Shown: piece by piece, positions 1 through 12,000 of the stretch
Numbering within the stretch: position 1 is the stretch's first letter
How the letters are laid out: each line of letters begins with the position of its first letter
Origin: Hysterium pulicare CBS 123377
Taxonomy: Eukaryota; Ascomycota; Dothideomycetes; Hysteriales; Hysteriaceae
NCBI GenBank assembly: GCA_000467715.1
Contig: AJFK01000001.1
Location: forward strand, 1-64,000
DNA: 64,000 bases
Reading direction: 5' to 3'
Program-made: the position numbers and the translations under genes
Notes under the pieces: generated by a model
Database searches by the model: none
What the model saw: only the letters and a program-made list of their open reading frames with translations
What the model was told of the DNA's origin: nothing

Positions 1-139
1 ACAAAAAAAAAAAAACCCCCCCCGCCGTATCCAATAACCCCCAAAAGTATCTTTCTAGCGCCAATCCACAATTCATATCCATATCCATATCTACCTCCCT
101 AACCTCTCTCATATAATCCCTATACCTATACCAACCTTC

Positions 140-2257
140 TCACATAACAACACAACCCCCCGGCCCACTCCTAGCCCTCCTCCTCCTTCCCACACCCCCA
201 GCCCCACCACCCGCTCCACCCTCCTCTTCATCCGCATGCAACATCTGCGCCTCCCTAGCCCTCCTCCTCCTCCGTCTCGACCCCGTCCCACCCATGCCCG
301 CCTCCTCATTCATCATCATCCAATCCGCCCATTTCCGCTCCAATCTAGCAGCCGCCGCAAAATCCCCTCTCAAGACGCGTTTCGTGTGTTCTTCGACTGT
401 CGGTTGCCAGTTATAGAAGCATTTGAGTTGAATGATTTCGCGGGGGTAAGTTGGAGTTGTGGAAGCCGAGGTGGGCGATGGTCGCGAGATCTCTGCGTTT
501 CGAGATAGGACTTCACGCACGCCGGTCCAGGTTACGTTTGCGCAGTCGTAGGCGACCATTCGGAGGGCGATGTGGGGACGTTCGGAGCCTGTGAGTGGTC
601 TAGCGAATCGATTGCGGGAGCGGACGGAGGCGGCGGCTTCGGCGAGGACGAGGTCGGAGATGCGCGTGTTGTCCATGTCGAGGGATGAGAGGACGGGACA
701 GGATTTCAGGACGGGAAGCATGCCTGAGTCACCGAGGTTTTCACAGTAAGAAATACTGAGGTGACGGAGATGAGGGGCACATGGAGCGTTGGCGAGGGTT
801 TTCAATGTTTCGTTGGTGAGGGCGTCGAGCTCTTCGAGGTCTAAATGGGTGAGGACCGGGCAGGTTGGGATGACATCGGTTAGGGAGGAGTCAGTTAGTG
901 CGTGGCATTTTGAAAGTTGAAGGCCTTCTAGGAATGGCACGTTATTGGCAAGTATCTTGATTCCGTCATCAGTAAGGCCTCTACACCGGGTGAGATCGAG
1001 GTGTTTAAGTTTCCTAGGGGGAACGATGGGACGGTCGGTGAGGACATCGACTTCGCTATCGACACCTTCAATAAGTGCGGTAAGAGATTCGTCATTGACG
1101 GTGTCGCAGTTCATAAGAACAAGTCGTTCCAATGTGTTACGCTTGAAAAGTTCGAACATAAAGTCGACATCATCCCAACCTCGGACTTCGCCAGCTCTTA
1201 GATCTTTCAGGTTCGGGCACCCCTCAAGGACTTTACGGAGGCCTCGAGTGTCGACATTGTTGCACCAAGAAACGTTGAGATGCTCAACCCTTAGACAATG
1301 CGACGCAATGATCTTCATAGCAGCATTTGTTGCTCCTGCGAGCCCCGAGACATTAACATGAACGAGCCGGCTGTTTTGAAGGAGGAAGCAATGAAGTGAG
1401 GTTCTATCGATACGGCAACCTTCGAGGGAGAAGTTCTCAAGATTCCGACAAGCATCAATCAGTCCGTTCTTCGACCAGTGGTCCCTCAATTGCACGCAAC
1501 CTCTTAGATTGAGGTCGCGAACAAATGGGCCGGCAGCTGTAATAATGTTGACCAATGAATCCGCTGGTATATCCCTGTAGTACTCGGAAACATCGAGGCG
1601 GCCCCACAACTGGCCATCGAAGCACATGGAGTGCCAGGACTTCGAGACTGATGAACAGCGAACGATCTCCTTGGGTTTCATGTATTGCAGGATCTGCATC
1701 CGAACCTCAGGGGGCATGTCTCCCCAGAAACTGAAGTTCGGCCTCCGCTGCACTTTCTTGACTTGTTTGATCGGTTGCGAGAAGTAATCCCCTCCTCCCT
1801 CGACGCCCTCTCTTGACATCGGCCTCAACTCCGAGGGGAGAGGTACGGAAGTGGGTGCATCTGACCCAATCATACGAAGTCGAGTCATATCGTCGAAGAT
1901 AGGACTTCCTGGACCAGGACTGTTTGCTACAGAAGTGGGTGCCGTGGAGTACCCTGCGGACATCTCCGAAGAGTAAGAGCTTCCGTATGAGTATCCATAG
2001 TGAGAGGAGGAAGACGCCAGCGACACGCAGGACATTGACGCCTTACCTCCAGTCCGATAGCCTGAAGAGGGTGACCTCCCCATCTTCGCCAATGAAGGCG
2101 AAGAGCTTATCCGTTGTAGGCCTTGCAGCAGCCTTTGTCTTCCCTTCAGCTTCTGACGGTCAATTGGTATGGCATCGCTTCGAGGGGTGCCCGGCGTGTT
2201 TGGAGTCATATCGATGGGAGTGTCAACGACAACGGAGTCAATTGAAAGGGGCTCCAT
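140..2257 (-). CDS. F-box/leucine-rich-repeat protein with C-terminal CaaX box
   Basis: Single-exon gene of 705 codons. The first 170 residues are Ser/Pro/Thr/Gly-rich and look disordered. An F-box follows at about residues 176-215 (FWGDMPPEVRMQILQYM, then a Cys/Ser/Trp-rich helix), and then LRRs of the AMN1/FBXL type to about residue 560 (repeats such as LEHLNVSWCNNV and LKHLDLTRCRGL). Such proteins are substrate receptors of SCF (Skp1-Cullin-F-box) ubiquitin ligases. The tail is Arg/Gly-rich (about residues 665-700) and the last four residues are CVVM, a CaaX motif preceded by basic residues, as in the prenylated FBXL2/FBXL20 group. I infer farnesylation (X is Met) and membrane tethering. 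The start is the first ATG; no intron is needed. F-box and LRR identity is confident; prenylation is inferred. Confidence 0.88.
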   Translation of the reverse strand: MEPLSIDSVVVDTPIDMTPNTPGTPRSDAIPIDRQKLKGRQRLLQGLQRISSSPSLAKMGRSPSSGYRTGGKASMSCVSLASSSSHYGYSYGSSYSSEMSAGYSTAPTSVANSPGPGSPIFDDMTRLRMIGSDAPTSVPLPSELRPMSREGVEGGGDYFSQPIKQVKKVQRRPNFSFWGDMPPEVRMQILQYMKPKEIVRCSSVSKSWHSMCFDGQLWGRLDVSEYYRDIPADSLVNIITAAGPFVRDLNLRGCVQLRDHWSKNGLIDACRNLENFSLEGCRIDRTSLHCFLLQNSRLVHVNVSGLAGATNAAMKIIASHCLRVEHLNVSWCNNVDTRGLRKVLEGCPNLKDLRAGEVRGWDDVDFMFELFKRNTLERLVLMNCDTVNDESLTALIEGVDSEVDVLTDRPIVPPRKLKHLDLTRCRGLTDDGIKILANNVPFLEGLQLSKCHALTDSSLTDVIPTCPVLTHLDLEELDALTNETLKTLANAPCAPHLRHLSISYCENLGDSGMLPVLKSCPVLSSLDMDNTRISDLVLAEAAASVRSRNRFARPLTGSERPHIALRMVAYDCANVTWTGVREVLSRNAEISRPSPTSASTTPTYPREIIQLKCFYNWQPTVEEHTKRVLRGDFAAAARLERKWADWMMMNEEAGMGGTGSRRRRRRAREAQMLHADEEEGGAGGGAGGVGRRRRARSGPGGCVVM

Positions 2258-3790
2258 TCTGTGCGGAAGAGAGTGCCGAATGCAGCTGACAGGTCGGAGG
2301 AGAAGTGCTTAGGTCAGAGTGGTGGCAGCGAGGTATCGGCAGCGGTGGGCAGGAGATTGTGGAAAAAACGTGTAATATAAAGATGGGTCAATTGATTCTC
2401 CTCCAATTCTCCCTTCCAGGCGAGTCTGACAAGCGATTCGAGCGTGGCTATGGAGAAAGCTAGAAGCGCGGTTTATGTTTCCCGCCGCGGGTCCAGAGCG
2501 GGGAAGTGCGGACGTCGTGGAGTCAATGAGTAATGCGATTGCGCGAACGCCAATGATTCAGAACGGCACAGCGAAAGAGAAGTGGTGGTCGGCAGAGGAC
2601 TGATGCCGTTATACAATGGCAGAGCAGCGGGAGGAAGGGATTCGGGAGTGGTGAGGAGAAGGGGCCTGCGTTGTACCAGCAGCTTCGGTGGTGATGGTGG
2701 TTTAAGTGGATGCCCACTCTTATCGCGACACCACCCACCAAGATAAAGAGCGATGGTCAAGGGGCCGAGAGCACCACGTGCGCCAGTCAACCTGAAGTTC
2801 ACACGACTACCTCGCCTGAGGCAGCTGATCGTTTGATCTAGAAATGAGACAAAACATACAGAGCATAAAGACTCAATATGGAGAAAGCCCCCGTGAGAGA
2901 GAAAGCCGTAGATAGGGGCTCGACCTCGGGGAGTAATAAATTGTTCGTTCGGTGTTTCGTCGCTCTCCACCACTCCTCCACCGCGCCAAGTCCAGGTAGC
3001 ACGCCATGTACTTACGGAGCTGCGACTATCGACTAAGCACATATAAGCTGAGTAGGTGTAGGTCCGCCGTATGCAAAGAGAAGGGGGCAAGCCGAGTCAA
3101 TACTCTCATCCAGATTTGTTTCCCACAGATGCATACCATATAACTAGTATCAATGCCCGTTTGAAATAGAAGCAACACGCATCAATCCACCACACCTCTG
3201 GTACTTTGCCCAAATGTTGTACAACATGCCCAAGTGCCCTCGTGGGGCTGGCAGCTGGCCGACATGGGCACACTTTGTAGGCTCTTCATGCAGGGCAACG
3301 CCCGGCATGTGCAAAAGGTTCAAACACCGCACGGGAAGCAGAACCCAGCTGCCGGATACAGCCAGCCAGAACCCACCAGTTTGGAATCTCCATCCAGACC
3401 CTACCCCCTCTACATTCAGCTCGGCCGCCATAACCTCCGCGCAGTATCTGGGCTGATGTGGCGCTCGTGATGCAGGCACTGAGACCTCCTTATCTCTCTC
3501 CTGGCTGCATTCACTACTTGCGATACGTTCGCTTTGGTAGTAACAGCTGATTCATCGGCAGTCACGAATCAAGTCGCTCTTTTAGTGGAACAAGTTTCAA
3601 GTCTAGAAGGTCGCTAGAAGCGTCGCTTCGAGCGCTTAGTGCTAACTGAGTAGGGTGTGATATCGAACCCACCATTCGCCCAAGAATGCCATCTAGGAAA
3701 TACATGTGCGGATGTGCCGATTTCGGGTTGAGTACCTTAGGCATCTCATATCCTCCTCATACAAAAATATCAGGTGCTCTCACGATTTAA
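2258..3790. other. Intergenic, no supported gene
   Basis: This is 1.5 kb between the divergent-side promoter of the F-box gene and the 3' end of the DUF1772 gene. The longest open frame (2473-3090, minus strand) has low-complexity composition, no recognisable domain and no splice logic. It probably holds the 5' UTR and promoter of the F-box gene. Nothing else was seen. Confidence 0.5.
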
Positions 3791-4579
3791 TCAACCCATC
3801 CTATTTGCTCCAGTCGCAAGTCCAGCCTCGCGGACCACCTCACGGAAGCCGATAACGTCGTATTTGTTCACCACAGCCCAGAGAGCAGCGAAAAAGCTCA
3901 CTCCACCAAGAGCTACACGGCCCAAGTTCAGCACTCCCCAATTATCAATCAACGCATGCACCGTCTCCTCCTTTGAGACGCCCGCTTCAGCTGCTTTGTC
4001 GGTAAGCTCTGCGCTTGCTAACGAGGACGCCTTGTCCATGAGCTTGTCATTCGTGGGCTTCATGACGCCGATAGTGTATGGCACGACTAAGGGGAGGAAA
4101 ATGGCAGATGTGAGGTAGAGCTTGAATTGAGACGTAGAGGACGATTTCTCTGGAGGAGCGTTGCTGTCAGTGACGAATCCAAAGGCCAGGCACTTTTGTT
4201 GGCGCAGCTATAGCTGTCGGAGATGAGAGGGACGTTATACATACCATGAATAGCCAAATAACCCGTCGCAAGGACTCCTACTAGAGCAAGAGCGGGTCCA
4301 ACTACAACACCAGTATCGTAAACCTTCTTCCACTGACGCGCAGCGAGAGGCGCGGGGGCTTGTAGGAGAGTGGGCACGATTGAGTACGACATCACAGCGG
4401 CTTGTCCTGTCCTCGAAGTTAGCATCGCTCATGCCTATTCACTGTCTCGTCTGAAGGCAAACTAAGTATCGTTCCCACTACTCACCAGTAAAGAAAGCCG
4501 AAGCCGTAAGGCCAAGGACCTGCGCAATGCGCACAGTCGCCGGCAGCTTTTCAGCATAGAAGAGACCTTGCGTAGTCAT
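3791..4579 (-). CDS. DUF1772 (anthrone-oxygenase-like) membrane protein
   Basis: Three exons: 4486-4579, 4245-4406 and 3791-4149, giving about 204 residues. The 5' intron has a clear donor GTGAGT and a branch site GCTAAC. The second intron is 95 nt and restores the frame before EKSSSTSQFKLYL. The protein begins MTTQGLFYAEKLPATVRIAQ and has four hydrophobic segments (around ALVGVLATGYLAIHG, YLTSAIFLPLVVPYTIG, and near the C-terminus VALGGVSFFAALWAVV). The NDKLMDKA-type motif between segments is typical of the DUF1772 family. Some members (HypC-type) oxidise anthrones in polyketide pathways, but most are uncharacterised and no polyketide synthase is nearby, so no substrate is proposed. Family call is fairly sure; the second intron's exact boundary is my inference. 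Confidence 0.75.
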
Positions 4580-5200
4580 GATGAATCGGATTAGGGGTTG
4601 ATGGAGGTGGGAGAGTTGTCGAGGAGATTTGTTCTGGGAAGCTTGAAACGTGAGGCCTGGTCATTGAACCTTGCGTCATTGGGTAAATACGTGCGAGTCC
4701 TGATTGGTTGTTTCGCGGGCTTATAATTGTGGACTTCCATTGGCGCGAGAATGCCAGAATTTTATTGGGGGAGCTTGTAGAGTATGAGTTATACAGGTAC
4801 ATATGAACTTGATTGTTTTATAGCTCTTTAATAACTTCACCGGGGGATTTAGGCCGGCGCTACTTCGGGAGATCAGTTCTCCGAATATGGTTAGTGTTCT
4901 TGGATGGAAAGAATGGTGGGTATAAAACCTTCATAGATAATGTTAACTGTAGAGGGTCTTAAAAGAATCCTTTTACCTATCTATACATAATTAAAGGCGA
5001 AGAAAGAGGTTTAAGTAGAATGAGTAGAAGTTATGAACCTGAAAGTGGGACATGGAACAGAGTCATATGGTTGCAGTATATCAAATAGATCAAGTAAGCT
5101 TTTGCTACAACATAAAGCATTAGGTATAGACACTGAAGAGACTTCCGGCAATGCTCCGTCCGTTAATCTTCTTTTAAACCCTTTCCCAAAGTTCAACCCA
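4580..5200. other. Intergenic, no supported gene
   Basis: About 620 bp of rather AT-rich sequence (especially 4800-5000) between the DUF1772 start and the 3' end of the next minus-strand gene. Short ORFs on both strands show no domain. Nothing else was seen. Confidence 0.5.
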
Positions 5201-6046
5201 TCACATCCCCACCATTCCACCTCCCAATAACGTGCTTAGATGAGCCCGTCCATACTCACGATAGTCCCCTGTATCTGCTGATAGTGTAACCCGACTCTCA
5301 TTCGGAATATAATCCCAAGCGTCCATGTGTACTGGTGCGGTCAACAATACTTTGACTCTCACGTCGTTGAATGTAATTTGTGTCGCTTCATTGAGCAGCT
5401 GCACGATGAATGTAGCTTCTGCTTCGTCTTCGGCGGCGTGACGTGCAATTCCGTCGATGATAATGAACACTGTTCTCCCTGGTACGGCAGATAGGAGGTG
5501 GATGAAGAAGTTGCGGAGTTGATATGGATTGTTGTAGAGGAAGGAAAGTTGTTCTGGTGTGATGGCCACATTAGTAGGGAAGAGAAGAAGCTGGTATATC
5601 AGACTTCGAAGGAGGTAAAAGCTGCCAGGTGGATCTGCCGAATCTGATATAGGACAAAAGAAGTGTATGGTGATGGCAGATGCGGGCTCTTGCAGTGAGA
5701 AGGCAAGCATGGCGGCGAAATACGAGAATATGGTATTTGATTCCTCTGAGTTGCGACTTAGAACCTGGATTCCGGATTGATTTGAGCAAAGCCAGCTTTT
5801 GAACCGGGGTTCTCGTGATAGTTGTTGGATTAGTGCGGAGGACTGACGGCTAGGCGCTTGATGAAATGCCTTGGTGATCGCATTTGTAATTGGTTCGGGA
5901 TTGATATTCAGCATTTGTCTAATCAAGGCGTGACTGACGTAGACTGGGGTTGGGACATAGACGGGGGTCTGGACGTAGACCGGAGTTGGAGTAGGTGTGC
6001 TAGGCCGTGATGAGAGCAGCGAATCTGTGTATTCGTAAGTAACCAC
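5201..6046 (-). CDS. NACHT-like P-loop-region protein lacking a Walker A lysine (copy 1)
   Basis: Open frame of 281 codons, paralogous to the plus-strand gene at 45605-46324. Both keep the order of a NACHT core. A short WL..SGI strand precedes the position where Walker A should be, but it reads SGIQVLSRNSEESN, with no GKS/T. Then come IHFFCPISDS, a helix FYLLRSLIYQLLLFP, a Walker-B-like TVFIIIDGIA with acidic residues after it, and a sensor-like VKVLLTAP. The N-terminus has a Pro/Tyr/Val repeat (PVYVQTPVYVPTPVYV). There is no ATG at the 5' end of the frame; the first in-frame Met is at 5914 (MLNINPEP), so translation may start there or in an unidentified upstream exon (an acceptor lies near 6028). 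NACHT relationship is my inference from motif order; loss of nucleotide binding is likely. Confidence 0.5.
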   Translation of the reverse strand: MVTYEYTDSLLSSRPSTPTPTPVYVQTPVYVPTPVYVSHALIRQMLNINPEPITNAITKAFHQAPSRQSSALIQQLSREPRFKSWLCSNQSGIQVLSRNSEESNTIFSYFAAMLAFSLQEPASAITIHFFCPISDSADPPGSFYLLRSLIYQLLLFPTNVAITPEQLSFLYNNPYQLRNFFIHLLSAVPGRTVFIIIDGIARHAAEDEAEATFIVQLLNEATQITFNDVRVKVLLTAPVHMDAWDYIPNESRVTLSADTGDYREYGRAHLSTLLGGGMVGM

Positions 6047-6318
6047 ATTATCGAGATCTTTACTGTAAAACCTAGGACCAAGCTCGTAACATTAACGATA
6101 TATCCTATACAGGTAACTCGCACAAAGTATTAGAAGTCCGAAAGAGCCATGCAGTATTGACTCTTGATCGGGAATCCGAAGAATTACGGCGAGGCTCCAG
6201 GTATGACCTTCATCTGGCAAGAGAACGGTTGCAGGCCTGTATCCCCCAGATGAGGACATAATTATTTGATAAACTTACAAAGTTGTTTTCTTTCCTCTTT
6301 TATTCCCCCTGCCTGATA

Positions 6319-7775
6319 TCAGCTCAGTCTATTTAAAAACAAAAATGCCATACAATCTAAATTAGCAAGCCAGCCTTTGAGCAACTCGAGTTCTTCATTT
6401 TTGGCTTTCAGTGCATGCTCTCCGGCGTACTTTTCGGCACACAATTTTAATTGGTCTGGAAGGTCTCGAATTGCTTCATTGGTAGAGATGCTGAGAGCAA
6501 CTTGCTTTTCGACGTTTACGTCAAGCCGGGACACGGAACGGAGTGTTTCCGTTGCAACATGTTCATGGCACTCGTAAGCGCTCCGCCGTAGGTTCTCCAA
6601 CTTGATGTTTAGTTGCTTTATGGAGTTCTCAACATCCGTCTTGTACTCTCCCTGCTTCAGGATTACATTCGCAATTTTATCTGTGATGTTTCAGACGCAA
6701 ATCCAATGCCTCAAGTGCTCAAAGGGGTCGAGCTAAGGTGGTTGAAAGAGAAAAATGCCTTACATCGCTTGGGCTTCTCGATCCATGCTATGAACTTCTC
6801 CACAGTTTCCAATATTGCAATGAAAAGAGAAAGCGAACGCTCTCTCAGGGCAGAAATCCTGTTCATGTCGTTGATGTCCCGATAGGTTTCAAGCTTTCCG
6901 TTAGCCTCCTCAACGATGTCCGGAAGAGAATGCAGACATTCCATGATCAGATTCCGAGTATCGTTGTATGTAATCGCGGCCTGTCAGCGCAATAGTCAGC
7001 TAATGTACCCTTTATCGGCCTCGATCTTCACGTTAGCATCAAGAAATCCTAAATATCGAGAGCTAGATCAACCATGGAGCGTAGCGTTAAAACAGTCCGG
7101 TCGACCATTTCCTTTCCGATCCTGTCCTGCATCCGGAATGTTCGTGTAGATTGATAGCAAAGAACGTTATGGGGATTGCATGACTTCCAGAGACGTATGA
7201 TAAAAACACGAACGAAGCCAATTGACGAATTTGAACTTACGTTGAAAAGTAACTTGAGCCCGCCACAAACGATTGAACCATAATCGCCTCCTGGCACAAG
7301 GTCGAGCCAGGGATTGACGAACTTTGCCATACTACCAATGCTTCTGCTTTGCTTTCGAACGAAGCCGTTTCGTCCTTTTGACTTCTTGGTCCACTCCGCC
7401 TCGGCTTTCTGAGCTTCGATCAATACGTCTTCCCATGATGCGCGAGTCGTAGGCGACAAATTTGCATTGTAATGGGAGCGGCCCTGCATGAATGCCAACA
7501 TAGCTTTCTCACAGCGCTCGACTTGCTCTTGGATGTCTCGTGCAAATGTTCGGTTGCTTCTGTAACTTTTATCATCAGCATTGGGATTCGGATCCAGAAT
7601 CAACCTTTCTTTGTACTTACAGGACGGTCAACCTATCCTGTTGGCATAGCACATATTTTTGTGATATCTGATCGAAACTGGAGCTTTGGTCTTGGAAGGC
7701 AGGGTGAAACTGTCCGGCATGGTTATCAAGGAAAGTTGTCGCAAGGGCGACATTTTCTTTGCCTCGAAGAGACAT
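6319..7775 (-). CDS. DUF7708-like STAND N-terminal domain protein, stand-alone
   Basis: Four exons: 7621-7775, 7241-7559, 6764-6980 and 6319-6680, about 350 residues. The splice frames agree at every junction (phases 2, 0 and 1). Exon 2 carries the conserved block WEDVLIEAQKAEAEWTKK, then a basic stretch, then PWLDLVPGGDYGS and IVCGGLKLLFN, which I recognise as the DUF7708-type domain found at the N-terminus of fungal NACHT/ankyrin proteins. It continues across a 260-nt intron into a helical region (SLPDIVEEANGKLETYRDIN). The last exon is helical and likely coiled coil, ending near LELLKGWLANLDCM. No NACHT or repeat domain follows, so it is either a stand-alone adaptor or a shortened STAND gene. 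An upstream in-frame ATG at 7883 exists, but a possible donor/acceptor pair lies between, so 7775 is preferred. Domain name is from memory. Confidence 0.6.
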
Positions 7776-9040
7776 ACTTGTGCTAAGCACACTGCAAAGG
7801 ACAAAGGTTGGAAAAAGTTCTACAAGGACATACCTATCACCAAACCGCGAGCGCCTGGCATAGATGCGTACTGAGGCTACCACTATGCGTCTACCCCTGG
7901 TGCTTCATCAGATCAGGCTGTGTACTTCGTAGGATAGTATCATCCACGATGATTGCATGATATTAGTTTTACAACAGCTAAGATACTGTTACGGCCGTAC
8001 GCAGAGCTCCACATCTCGAAGTAACCCTGTTATCAATGGCCATCTCCTTCCATGCGGTTGAACATCGTTGAGAACTTGAGACTGAAAGGAGACCCCGATT
8101 GTAACACAGTAGTGCAGTTAATATCCGACGGTGTCACAATGCTATAGATTGGGCATGGCTGTGTAAAGCTAGTGTAGCGGATGTCAAAAGGGGTGTCGTA
8201 ATTCGTCGTTTTGGAGGGTGGGTCTGCGTCTACCACCTTCTTTACTAACACTCTACAAACCTGCTTTAAACTCTGGGAAAGGCATTCAAGTGAGTTGCCA
8301 TCCTTATGGTTATCCACTAAGTAGCATATAGAATAGGATGTTTTCAGACTTACACAGCCAAAGGAGTTCTCAAACTACAAACAAAAACACCCACCGTGGT
8401 CCTCTATTGGAAGAGCGAATCGTACCTCAAAGAATTTGTGGATCCGCAGCTTATTAGTCTGCGATTATGAAGTTGTCGAACCTCGTCGGGCGTCAACAGT
8501 CCAGGCTTTGCGAAACGTGCCGAATTCATGTTCCCTACCATAGCCTTGTTTGGTGCAAAATCTGCCTGCCTCTGTGGTTCAGAGTAACGGAGAGATCTGG
8601 CTTCTACCAATCACAGTAGAGCGTGAAACTTGTGAGATGAATGATCAGTTGCAAATACGGCAGCATGTGTACTGAGCCTGTCCGGTTTGCCAAATGTATT
8701 TGTATCATTACACCCAGCTCGGACGGTGTTCCGTAAATAGAGGTCGGCAGGTTGTACTCACGCATTCGGGTGCCGGGAGATGAATACTCTGTTGTGCAGT
8801 GTGCGTTGTGAGCCCTCCCGGGCTTTACTCCTGGATTTTGTTTGGACCAAGCTTGGATAAGAAAGCTCCAAGTGTTTGAGCATGCAAGGCGAAAGGAGGC
8901 GAAAGGCATAAGCCTGTCTAAAAATAAGTCTGTAGCTAGAACTGGCTTGCATATAGAGGACTGTGACTCAGGCTCCGTTCTCCCTCTTCCTACGCTCATA
9001 TCTCCCGCACGTCCAAGCTGTTACTTCGATCACCGCAATA
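7776..9040. other. Intergenic with weak minus-strand ORFs
   Basis: Divergent region between the DUF7708 gene and the AAA+ ATPase gene. Two minus-strand frames (8033-8317 and 8404-8610) could be exons of a small unknown gene. I could not find donors and acceptors that keep frame, and neither shows a domain. Treated as promoter plus unassigned sequence. Confidence 0.35.
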
Positions 9041-12000
9041 ATGTCATATGTCAAGTCCGGGGTCCTAAACCGCAACGTAACAGGGGAGCGGGTCTCGGCA
9101 GTTGTGAGCTCTGTGACGGACAGCCCGCGCGCTGACTTGGACGAAGCCAAGTCAAAAACGATGGGCTCGAACAAGCCAGCAGAGTCGGAAATCAAAGTGG
9201 TCAAACAAAGCAATTCTCGAGATGAAAAAAATGCCAAGGAACCAGAGATCATGGATCTGGGCGAATTTAGCGACGGCAGCGAACCTGACGTTGTCTTCCA
9301 AGCCCGATCGGCGAGATTAGATCCGAAAAACCCAAAAAGAGTCGGCCAACATATGCACCACATCTGGCTAACAGAAAGGCGTGTAGCTCGCATGGAAGAG
9401 AGACTAAATGCATTTGAGAAACATGATCCGTCTCCTCAATCAGCCGCCCCCAAGATCGAGAAGGCCGTTAGAAAATCAGCAATCCCGAAACTGAATTTTG
9501 TCAACTGGACGGAGTTCAAAGAGATCAGGAACAGGAAGGAACCCCACTACGCAATCGACATTCTGGTCGGTAATCCAATTCTGTATAGTCAGCAAGGCGA
9601 ATTTCAGGGAATGTCAGATATTGAGAGAAGCGAAAGTCGCATCAAAGAAGGGCGTGAGATGACGCTAAACGAGTTTCCGGAAAGAATACGCATCAATTCC
9701 GTTCCAATTCTCAGAATCCTTCGCAAAGTGATGGAGAATTCTCCTGTTGACGCAAAAGCAAGTCCAATTGTACTCTTGCGACCGTTCAAGCCCTTGATCT
9801 ATCATCTAGAAGAGCTTAAGTCAATTCTTAGCAGTTTGGACGAAAGATGGAGTGGCGAGTTATCAAAAGACGCCGACGAAACAAATAAGAGCTTGACTGA
9901 TATTGAAGATCAAAAAGGCGCCCATGTGGACGGAAAGGATTCGGCTTTGGGAACAACCGCGAGAGATGAATTGTGTGAGTCAGTTGAAGCTCAGGAAGAT
10001 CTCCAATGCCTCATCCGTTTCTTCGACCAATGCCTTAACGACTTACATTACCGCTTGGACAAAATTGAGAACAAAGAGCCAGATATCCAGTTTCACGAGC
10101 TATGGCATATATTCGAACCCGGGACGTTTGTGATCTCAAAGGAGCGACCACAGACTCTGTGGAGAGTACTGCATGTAACGGGGGGTAGGTCATATCTTAG
10201 CTATTCAACCTCAGGAATGAATGGAAGTGCTTTGGCCAATACTGGGTCCGAGAAAGGGAGTAACTTCTTGCTTGACTGCTACTATATCGATTTTGACGGC
10301 AGGGAATGGGGACCTTGCCAGAATACGTTCTATATATCGCCATTCGATGGCTGGAGAACGGTGACTTCTCTGAACGTCTTCCCTGCGAAGTATGGCAATA
10401 ACGAGGGCCTTTTGAGAACCCTGGAGACCCAGGGCAAAGCCTTTGTTGGAGCTTCTAACGTCAAGCATATGTATTGCAAAGGGAGAACAATGATCCAGTC
10501 TCCTGCCGGAATGCCGCTACACAAGGTGTCTCACGCCGAGGATATCGACAGCCCAGTGATGGTGGATTTTGATCGGACGCTGCAATTCAATCCAGAATGG
10601 CGTCCTCATATTCGTTGGAAGGATATGTCCCAGAACGATAGCAAGGAATCCTGGGAGATGTCGCGGAAACTTGACGGATGCTACTCCAATTACTCAACAA
10701 TGACGTACCCGAGCGGATTCTGTGGCACACCCGGCTGCTGTCTGAACGAACATATCGTGCAAGATTATGTTTGGGACCAGAAGCGATCGAGAGATTTCTT
10801 TCAAAACCGGCAACTGGAATCAGACTCGCCACTAAACATGCGGATCCGTGGAACCGAATTGAAACTGCTGCCGAACAGAGTGTTCGGATTCATATTGCGT
10901 AGTCGCAAATGGGGTAAGTTTCCACGCTATGGATAGTTAGAATTTGGACACTAATCCGGATTTGTATAGGAAGCATTAAAATCAGCGACCTGGAGCCGGC
11001 ACAAAAGGACGCAGCTGGTTTTGATGGGCTCAAACTTAAGCGGGACACCAAAGAGGTAGTCCAGAGTCTCGTTCAGACCCACTTCCTTAAGAATGAACAG
11101 GCCAATTTAGGCAAAGACCATGCTTTGCGATTTGATCTTGTAAAAGGCAAAGGTACGTACCGTGCTAGTCTGGCCTGATTTTCAAGCATATAGCTGGGTA
11201 AATGAGCAATATATGGGAGGGATTATCCAAAGAGTGTAGCATGGTGCGCGTTTCGAAAACCCCCGACTTTACCGCAGAGCACAGATGCATCTAGCCAGGG
11301 TGTATATGGGACCGCTGGCGGACGAGCACTGGACTGGCTGGTCAATGCGAAGTTTGCTATACGTTATATTTGAGCCAACGCCAGACCTGATATTATCCCC
11401 GTTAACAAAGGCTGGAATGGTCCCAGCGCATACCGACCATATTGACGGCTCATGATTATGAGATTCATCACTGACTAGTACTGCAGGGAAAGGTTTGATC
11501 ATTCTTCTGCATGGAGCGCCTGGGGTAGGAAAGACGTCTACTGCTGGTAAGTATCCCTCTAGACGAGATGGAAGAATGCTGACATAAGTTGCAGAGTGCG
11601 TCGCAGCATTATACTCCAGGCCATTATTCCCCATCACTTGTGGTTCGTCCGGCCGGCGTAGAGTGCGCTTCAAACACTAATGCTATGACTAGGCGACTTG
11701 GGCATGACCCCGAAGGAGGTGGAAGAAAACCTGGAATTCAACTTTCAGCTAGCACAGTCATGGGGCTGTGTTCTGTTGCTTGATGAGGCCGATGTATTCC
11801 TAGCAGAAAGAGCGAAAGCCGACGTGAAGCGGAATGCGCTGGTGTCTGGTTAGTTTGAGCACTTGAACGCTGCGAATGTAGCTTATGAGACTAGTCTTCC
11901 TGCGCGCCCTCGAATATTATACCGGTATTCTGTTCCTCACTACCAACAGAGTCGGAACCATTGATGAAGCCTTTAAGTCTAGAATTCACATGAGCCTTCT

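Noticed and set aside
2473-3090. 205-codon minus-strand open frame
   Set aside because: Composition is low-complexity and promoter-like, no domain, and it overlaps the presumed promoter and leader of the F-box gene.
8033-8610. Two minus-strand frames as a spliced gene
   Set aside because: Donor and acceptor pairs tried (GTACGA, GTAAGT with TTAG/TGTAG) do not preserve frame, and no domain is visible.
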